A program made the position numbers and the translations under genes. Below are positions 34,049 through 38,533 of a DNA stretch of 38,533 nt, piece after piece (the stretch's first letter is position 1; each line of letters begins with the position of its first letter). A model generated the notes under the pieces. The model saw only the letters and a list, made by a program, of their open reading frames with translations, searched no databases and was not told where the DNA came from. The DNA is from an uncultured Dorea sp. (GTDB lineage Bacteria > Bacillota_A > Clostridia > Lachnospirales > Lachnospiraceae). Where the stretch lies: the NCBI GenBank assembly GCA_910579015.1, contig CAJTRO010000007.1, positions 20,001-58,533 on the forward strand, written 5' to 3'.

Positions 34049-34087
34049 AAAAAATTCGTAGAGTTGGATACTCTACGAATTTTTTTT
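34049..34087 (+). terminator. Bidirectional terminator after radA (also left switch site)
   Basis: A 15-bp stem (34049-34063 with 34071-34085) around the 7-nt loop TTGGATA is followed by T. Runs of A before and T after mean it would stop transcription from either side. Its inner 25 bp also form the left half of the inverted pair described at 34055-34307. Confidence 0.9.
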
Positions 34088-34100
34088 AAACAGCACATCT

Positions 34101-34129
34101 ATTATAACTATCTGAAACTCATAAATCAA
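34101..34129 (-). promoter_or_regulatory. Minus-strand promoter inside the candidate switch
   Basis: Read on the minus strand: TTGATT at 34129-34124, 17 bp, TATAAT at 34106-34101. It points left into the bidirectional hairpin after radA, so in the present orientation it would make only a tiny transcript. If the segment flipped, it would face the polysaccharide genes. Confidence 0.6.
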
Positions 34130-34207
34130 TACTTATTTTGTATTTGTAATAATTTGGCGCAAATTTGACAGGATTCTATACATCGACAGTGTTAAATTAT
34201 CGGTTTA

Positions 34208-34237
34208 TTGATCAGTTAAATCAAAATTATCTATAAT
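34208..34237 (+). promoter_or_regulatory. Plus-strand promoter inside the candidate switch
   Basis: TTGATC at 34208-34213, 18 bp, TATAAT at 34232-34237. It would start RNA near 34244, run through the right-hand hairpin (34283-34307) and reach the first NusG-like gene at 34418. Confidence 0.6.
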
Positions 34238-34417
34238 TATCAGAAAAATTCTTTCAACTTATTCCTAAAATTAACCAAAAAATTCGTAGAGTATCCAACT
34301 ATACGAAAATGAAGATGTTTAAAGCAGTAAATTTCTAATTTCCTGTTAAGAAGGGTGAAAAAGATAGCAGAAGAAGATCATGGTATCTTGGAACCCCCGG
34401 ATAATGGAGCGGATAAT

Positions 34418-34948
34418 ATGGATCGAAGATGGCATGTAATGCGGACAATCCCGGGCAAAGAAGCTGAAATGACAGATCTTCTGGAGAGAAAAGTTAACCA
34501 TGAACTATGGCGTGACTGCCGGATTCTGAGGAAACAGCAGTTGTTCCGCACGCAGGGGAGATACCTGCTTGGCAGGAAGAATATGTTTCCCGGATATATT
34601 TTTATTAACACGGAATTCCCGAAGGAGCTTGAGAAGGAACTGCGAAAGGCAAGACAGTTTCCAAAACTATTGGGCAGTGCGGCAGGTGATATTGTGCCGG
34701 TTGAGGAAGAAGATCTCAGGTTTCTGGAAGATGTATGCGGCAGGGATCTCGCTCATGATATGCGGCTGTCAACGGTGCGGGTGGATGAGGAAGGCCAGGT
34801 GCGAAGCGCGAGCGGGGCGTTAAAGCCGTATGTCGGGAGGATTACCAGACAGAGGCTCAGACATCGGTATGTGACGGCGGAGGTGCCGTTGTTTAATCGG
34901 AGGGAGAATGTGCTGTTTGGGATTCGGGTTGACGGGGATCCGGTGTAG
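34418..34948 (+). CDS. NusG-family antiterminator, LoaP-like (first copy)
   Basis: This 176-residue NusG paralogue has an NGN domain (RRWHVMRTIPGKEAEM, then LFRTQGRYLLGRKNMFPGYIFIN, about residues 3-110) and a C-terminal KOW-like part (GQVRSASGALKPYVGRI and VPLFNRRENVLFGI). Specialised NusG paralogues such as LoaP let RNA polymerase read through terminators in long polysaccharide or antibiotic operons. The frame opens at a GTG (34355) lacking spacing to its AAGAAGG; ATG 34418 has GGAG 8 bp upstream and starts at the NGN domain, so it is chosen. It is the more divergent of two tandem copies. Confidence 0.82.
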   Translation: MDRRWHVMRTIPGKEAEMTDLLERKVNHELWRDCRILRKQQLFRTQGRYLLGRKNMFPGYIFINTEFPKELEKELRKARQFPKLLGSAAGDIVPVEEEDLRFLEDVCGRDLAHDMRLSTVRVDEEGQVRSASGALKPYVGRITRQRLRHRYVTAEVPLFNRRENVLFGIRVDGDPV

Positions 34949-35098
34949 ATAATCTGTATTTAATCTTGTTGGGCTTGGCATTCCATAATTTGCGAATAGT
35001 AATGTCGGCATAAGAAGTGGATTTACAAGATATCAGGAATGTCTCTTGAAGCATTGGCACTTGAGTACATGAATGATAAACATATTGATAATGGCTGT

Positions 35099-35176
35099 AG
35101 CTGTAAGCGATATAAATTATCCGTGCAGGTATGGATGGCGGAGCCATGTCGTTTTGAAAGGATACTGATTACAGCT
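35099..35176 (+). promoter_or_regulatory. Possible structured leader of the second NusG-like gene
   Basis: AGCTGTAA (35099-35106) and TTACAGCT (35169-35176) are a perfect 8-bp inverted pair enclosing a smaller hairpin ATGGC-GGA-GCCAT (35135-35147), just before the GGGAGGTG ribosome site. The 250-bp gap 34949-35198 holds no convincing gene. LoaP acts through an RNA hairpin in its leader, so an RNA element is plausible but unproven. Confidence 0.4.
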
Positions 35177-35198
35177 TCATGCAGGGAGGTGTGCAGGT

Positions 35199-35717
35199 GT
35201 GTGGTATGTAATGCAAGTAATTTCGGGACAGGAAAACAGAACAGTTTTTCTTGTAGAAGAAATCGTTTCCAAGAGGGCATTGGAAAGTTGTTTTGTACCA
35301 GTGCGTAAACTGAAAAAGAAGTTTCGCGGAGCATGGCATGAAGTGACGGAGAAGTTATTTCCGGGTTATGTTTTTATGATTTCGAAGCAGCCGCGGTTAT
35401 TATATGAAGAATTGAAACAGATTCCGGCATTGACAAGAATGCTTGGAAGATGTGGAGAATATTTTACTCCGTTGTCGGAAGAGGATGTATGTATGATGGA
35501 GAAGCTTCAGAATGGAAAAGGCGGCGGAGGGAATCTGGAAGTGGAGATTTCTAAGGTTGCTGTGGAAGATGGGAATCAGGTTCGGATTCTGTCAGGACCG
35601 CTTGTGGATCTGGAAGGGCAGATTAAGAAGGTGAATCTGCACAAGAGGATTGCAGAGGTGGAGATGGATTTTATGGGAGACCGAATATTGATAAATTTTG
35701 GAATAGAAATAACATAA
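35199..35717 (+). CDS. loaP: NusG-family antiterminator LoaP-like (second copy)
   Basis: This 172-residue protein is closer to described LoaP: it opens MWYVMQVISGQENRTVFLVEE, then has the NGN part ending KLFPGYVFMIS and a KOW motif VEDGNQVRILSGPLVDLEGQIKKVNLHKRIAEVEM. It is expected to bind RNA polymerase and promote read-through across the downstream polysaccharide operon. GTG 35199 has GGGAGGTG at 35184-35191, spacing 7. The stop is 33 bp before the aminotransferase. Confidence 0.88.
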   Translation: MWYVMQVISGQENRTVFLVEEIVSKRALESCFVPVRKLKKKFRGAWHEVTEKLFPGYVFMISKQPRLLYEELKQIPALTRMLGRCGEYFTPLSEEDVCMMEKLQNGKGGGGNLEVEISKVAVEDGNQVRILSGPLVDLEGQIKKVNLHKRIAEVEMDFMGDRILINFGIEIT

Positions 35718-35750
35718 GAGAGAATGGGAAAAAATAAAGGTGAATGGGAT

Positions 35751-37010
35751 ATGAAGAAGAAAAATATTTCGTTTAGTCCTCCGGATATTACTGAAACAGA
35801 GATTCAGGAGATTGCAGAAACAATCCGTTCAGGCTGGATTACTACAGGACCGAAAACAAAGTTATTAGAGGATAATCTGGCAAAATACTGTAATACAAAT
35901 AAATTTGTCTGCTTAAATTCTGCGACAGCTGCGGAGGAATTAAATTTCCGAATTTTAGGTGTTGGAGAAGGAGATGAAGTATTAGTTCCTGCGTATACAT
36001 ATACAGCATCTGTTGCGGCTGCAATCCACGTAGGAGCAACGATCAAATTTATTGATTGCCAGCCTGATTCATGGGAGATGGATTATGATCAAATGGAAAA
36101 TGCAATTACTGAGAAAACGAAAGTAATTATTCCGGTTGATCTAGGCGGTGTTATCTGTGATTACGACAGGATTTTTCAAGCAGTTGAGAACAAAAAAGAG
36201 CTGTTTACCGTAAGTGGAAATACAGAATTGGGAAAAAGGATTCAGAAAGCTTTTGGGCGGGTTATGGTCGTGGCGGATTGCGCACATGCATTAGGTTCTG
36301 CTCAGAGAGGCAAAATGAGTGGAGAAATTGCAGATTTTTCAAGTTTTTCATTTCACGCAGTCAAAAATCTTACTACAGCAGAAGGCGGCGCGGCGACGTG
36401 GAAAAAAATCACAGGAATTGATGATGAAGAAATATATCATCAATATCAGCTGTTCAGTCTGCATGGGCAAACGAAAGATGCACTGGAAAAGACCAGGATG
36501 GGATCGTGGGAATATGATGTTGCAGGTCCTTGGTATAAGTGCAATATGACTGATATATTAGCTGCTATAGGATTAAAACAGCTGGAACGTTATCAAAAGA
36601 TGTTAGAAAAGCGTAAACAGATCATTGCCAGGTACGACGAAGTTTGTGATTCATTAGGAATATATCACATGAAGCATTATGGAGAAGATTTTGCAAGCAG
36701 CGGACATTTGTACATAACCAGAATACCCGGAATATCATCTGAACAACGCTCGCAGATTATCACGAAGATGGCAGAACGGGGAGTGGCCTGCAATGTCCAT
36801 TATAAACCCCTTCCTATGATGACGGCGTATAAGAAAATGGGATGGAATATAGAGGATTTTCCGAATGCATTTCATTACTTTGAAAATGAAATAACTTTAC
36901 CATTACATACAAAACTTACGAACGATGATGTCGAATATGTGGTAAAAAATTACATGGAGACTGTGAAAGAATACTTGCCGTCAGTGCAGGACTTTTATTT
37001 TTCCGCCTGA
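35751..37010 (+). CDS. DegT/DnrJ/EryC1/StrS aminotransferase
   Basis: This PLP-dependent sugar aminotransferase of 419 residues builds amino-sugar nucleotides for surface polysaccharide. The PLP lysine is K205 in FHAVKNLTTAEGGA and the cofactor-binding D176 is in VADCAHALG. The early SGWITTGPKTKLLEDNLAKY and VPAYTYTASVAA are typical of the family. The frame starts at 35724, but ATG 35751 with AAAGGTGA 7 bp upstream is the better start. The exact sugar substrate cannot be told from sequence. Confidence 0.93.
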   Translation: MKKKNISFSPPDITETEIQEIAETIRSGWITTGPKTKLLEDNLAKYCNTNKFVCLNSATAAEELNFRILGVGEGDEVLVPAYTYTASVAAAIHVGATIKFIDCQPDSWEMDYDQMENAITEKTKVIIPVDLGGVICDYDRIFQAVENKKELFTVSGNTELGKRIQKAFGRVMVVADCAHALGSAQRGKMSGEIADFSSFSFHAVKNLTTAEGGAATWKKITGIDDEEIYHQYQLFSLHGQTKDALEKTRMGSWEYDVAGPWYKCNMTDILAAIGLKQLERYQKMLEKRKQIIARYDEVCDSLGIYHMKHYGEDFASSGHLYITRIPGISSEQRSQIITKMAERGVACNVHYKPLPMMTAYKKMGWNIEDFPNAFHYFENEITLPLHTKLTNDDVEYVVKNYMETVKEYLPSVQDFYFSA

Positions 37011-37071
37011 GGAACGAGTATGTCTTGCGACTCAAAATGTAAAGAATGAAGGAAAAGGCAGGAGAGTGAAG

Positions 37072-37848
37072 ATGCTCAAACGATGGGAAGAACTGCCGGA
37101 TTTTATGCGTGTTCCGGAAGTCAGGCCATATTATGATATTCTTGCGAAGAAACAAGTGCATCTGATGGTGAAACGACTATTTGATATTGTAATGGCAGTG
37201 GTTATCCTTGTAATTCTTGCACTTCCTATGATTATGATAGCGATCGCAATCAAGTTGGACTCGAAGGGTGCTGTACTTTATCGGCAGGAGCGGATAACAA
37301 CATATGGCAGATCTTTTAAGATACATAAATTCAGGACAATGGTGGATAACGCGGACAGGATCGGAAGTGCGATTACAGCTAATGACGATAATAGGGTGAC
37401 CAGAATTGGAAAAATATTGCGTCGAATGAGAATGGATGAGTTTCCGCAGGTTTTTGATGTTCTTTCAGGAAACATGAGTTTTGTAGGTACCAGACCGGAA
37501 GTGCCCAAATATGTAAAACAGTACACACCAGAGATGCGTGCGACGCTTCTGGTGCCAGCCGGAATTACAAGCGAAGCAAGTGTCAGATATAGGGAAGAAA
37601 GCAAATTGCTTAGTTTGTCTGCTGACATAGATCAAATTTATCTGGAGCAAATTCTTCCGGCAAAGATGTTCTGGAATTTAAAAAGTATAAGAGATTTCCG
37701 GCTTGCGCAGGATGCACATACACTGGCACGAACAATACTGGCAGTATTAGGGAAAAACTATGATAATGCTGTAAAAAAGGATACAAGTATAAAAGAAAAG
37801 GTGAGGATAGATGAAGGGTGGACACCTGATAGCTTTAATGACCAATAA
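37072..37848 (+). CDS. Lipid-carrier sugar transferase (initiating)
   Basis: This 258-residue monotopic phosphoglycosyl transferase of the WcaJ/PglC/EpsL type starts polysaccharide assembly by moving a sugar phosphate onto undecaprenyl phosphate. It has one membrane-inserted helix (FDIVMAVVILVILALPMIMIA), then the catalytic region with KFRTM, ILRRMRMDEFPQVFDVLSG, MSFVGTRPEVP and PAGITSEASVRY. The frame begins at a GTG (37066) too close to AGGAG; ATG 37072 is preferred. It overlaps the glycosyltransferase by 38 bp. Confidence 0.94.
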   Translation: MLKRWEELPDFMRVPEVRPYYDILAKKQVHLMVKRLFDIVMAVVILVILALPMIMIAIAIKLDSKGAVLYRQERITTYGRSFKIHKFRTMVDNADRIGSAITANDDNRVTRIGKILRRMRMDEFPQVFDVLSGNMSFVGTRPEVPKYVKQYTPEMRATLLVPAGITSEASVRYREESKLLSLSADIDQIYLEQILPAKMFWNLKSIRDFRLAQDAHTLARTILAVLGKNYDNAVKKDTSIKEKVRIDEGWTPDSFNDQ

Positions 37849-38533
37849 TGATGATGATATATATTGTTTTCGTTTGGAATTAATTCAGAGATTATTAGAA
37901 AAAGGATGCCGGGTATTAATATCTTGTCCTGACGGGCCCAAATTTGAAGTGATGGAAGTAAGCGGATTGAAGAAAAACAGAGACTTTATTTATGACAATC
38001 CCAATATTGACCGCAGAGGTACAAATATTTTTCGCGATATGAAATTACTGCTCCATTATAGAAATTTATTAATAAAGTATAAGCCGTCAATAGTGTTAAC
38101 ATATACGGCAAAACCCAACGTATATGCAAGTGTTGCTGCTCATCATTTACATATTCCGGTTATCAATAATGTAACAGGTTTTGGTTCTGTAGTTAATGAA
38201 AACAGGTTAAAAAGAACTTTTATTTTATGGTTGTTTAAAAAGGCATATTCAAAATCCTCCTGTATTATGTTTCAGAACAGCGCCAATATGGCATTGGCAA
38301 AAAAGTATGGAATGATTAGAGGGAGATATGTTTTGATTCCCGGTTCAGGGGTAAACATCAAGCGTTTTATACTGCAGGAATATCCGTCAGGCGGGAATGG
38401 TATTGATGGGGAGAAAGTTATATTTAATTATATAGGGCGCGTTCTTCATGATAAGGGTATTGAAGATTATATTGTTGCCGCAAAGAGGATAAAGAGCAAA
38501 TATCCAAACACAGAATTTAATATTCTTGGATTT
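37811..38533 (+). CDS. Glycosyltransferase (GT4-like), truncated by window end
   Basis: At least 241 residues, open to the right edge. ATG 37811 follows AAAAGGTGAGG. The protein shows a GT-B style start (HLIALMTNNDDD), VLTYTAKPNVYASVAAHHL, the segment IPVINNVTGFGS and IPGSGVNIKRF leading into FNYIGRVLHDKGIEDY, all features of GT4 enzymes that add N-acetylhexosamines to undecaprenyl-linked glycans. It probably adds the second sugar after the preceding transferase. The C-terminal donor-binding half is outside the window. Confidence 0.9.
   Translation, partial: MKGGHLIALMTNNDDDIYCFRLELIQRLLEKGCRVLISCPDGPKFEVMEVSGLKKNRDFIYDNPNIDRRGTNIFRDMKLLLHYRNLLIKYKPSIVLTYTAKPNVYASVAAHHLHIPVINNVTGFGSVVNENRLKRTFILWLFKKAYSKSSCIMFQNSANMALAKKYGMIRGRYVLIPGSGVNIKRFILQEYPSGGNGIDGEKVIFNYIGRVLHDKGIEDYIVAAKRIKSKYPNTEFNILGF

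Larger units (their letters stand above)
34055..34307. repeat. Inverted recombination-site-like pair (candidate invertible promoter)
   Basis: The left site 34055-34079 is TTCGTAGAG, TTGGATA, CTCTACGAA. The right site 34283-34307 is TTCGTAGAG, TATCCAA, CTATACGAA. Each has 9-bp inverted arms around a 7-bp centre, and the two centres are exact reverse complements, so the sites lie in opposite orientation. With flanking bases the match extends to 31 bp (34055-34085 against 34277-34307, one mismatch). Tyrosine recombinases use this arm-spacer-arm design, and opposite sites give inversion. The segment between holds a promoter-like sequence on each strand. A MITE or a simple duplicated hairpin are the alternatives. 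No recombinase gene is in the window. Confidence 0.7.

Noticed and set aside
34165..34170. Perfect TTGACA inside the candidate switch
   Set aside because: No acceptable -10 box at 16-18 bp downstream; the promoters chosen have TATAAT partners.
35039..35308. 89-codon plus-strand frame overlapping the second NusG-like gene
   Set aside because: It runs out of frame through loaP with many Cys and Arg; only its first 20 codons look coding, so it is noted as a possible remnant and not called as a gene.

Overview
The window looks like chromosomal DNA from a spore-forming, low-to-moderate GC Firmicute, most likely a Lachnospiraceae-type gut Clostridium. The grounds are the AddAB nuclease pair in place of RecBCD, an alpha/beta-type small acid-soluble spore protein, a PyrK/PyrD type-1B dihydroorotate dehydrogenase, ClpC with a UVR-like middle region, strong AGGAGG ribosome sites and LoaP-like NusG paralogues. 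No species is claimed. Every confidently called gene lies on the plus strand. No tRNA, rRNA or CRISPR array was seen.

Layout. 0.2-7.7 kb: addB-addA and a small DUF1294 membrane protein. 7.7-9.9 kb: an envelope-stress-like operon (PadR regulator, DUF1700, DUF4097, PspC) behind a consensus promoter overlapped by a perfect palindrome. 10.0-11.1 kb: a spore protein and a GT26-like transferase. 11.2-16.3 kb: a PucR/CdaR-like regulator, ftsE, ftsX, a LytM (M23) peptidase and a lipoprotein S41 protease, probably one cell-wall/division operon closed by a terminator. 16.4-21.3 kb: pyrimidine genes pyrC-pyrF-pyrK-pyrD, then pyrE behind its own promoter. 21.3-24.4 kb: three small membrane proteins and an M29 aminopeptidase with a long N-terminal extension. 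24.4-28.95 kb: purine genes purE-purM-purN-(secreted acidic protein)-purD. 29.0-34.04 kb: a GntR regulator, a 28-residue CxxC peptide and clpC in tight array, then a small conserved protein and radA. 34.05-38.5 kb: an AT-richer surface-polysaccharide locus with two tandem NusG/LoaP-like antiterminators, a DegT aminotransferase, a lipid-carrier sugar transferase and a glycosyltransferase cut by the window end.

The most interesting signal is the gap between radA and the first NusG paralogue. Two 25-bp sites (34055-34079 and 34283-34307) each have 9-bp inverted arms around a 7-bp centre. The two centres are exact reverse complements of each other. This is the architecture of tyrosine-recombinase crossover sites in inverting orientation. 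The roughly 200 bp between them carries a promoter-like sequence pointing each way. I read it as a candidate invertible promoter (phase switch) feeding the LoaP/polysaccharide operon. No recombinase gene is in the window, so inversion is inference.
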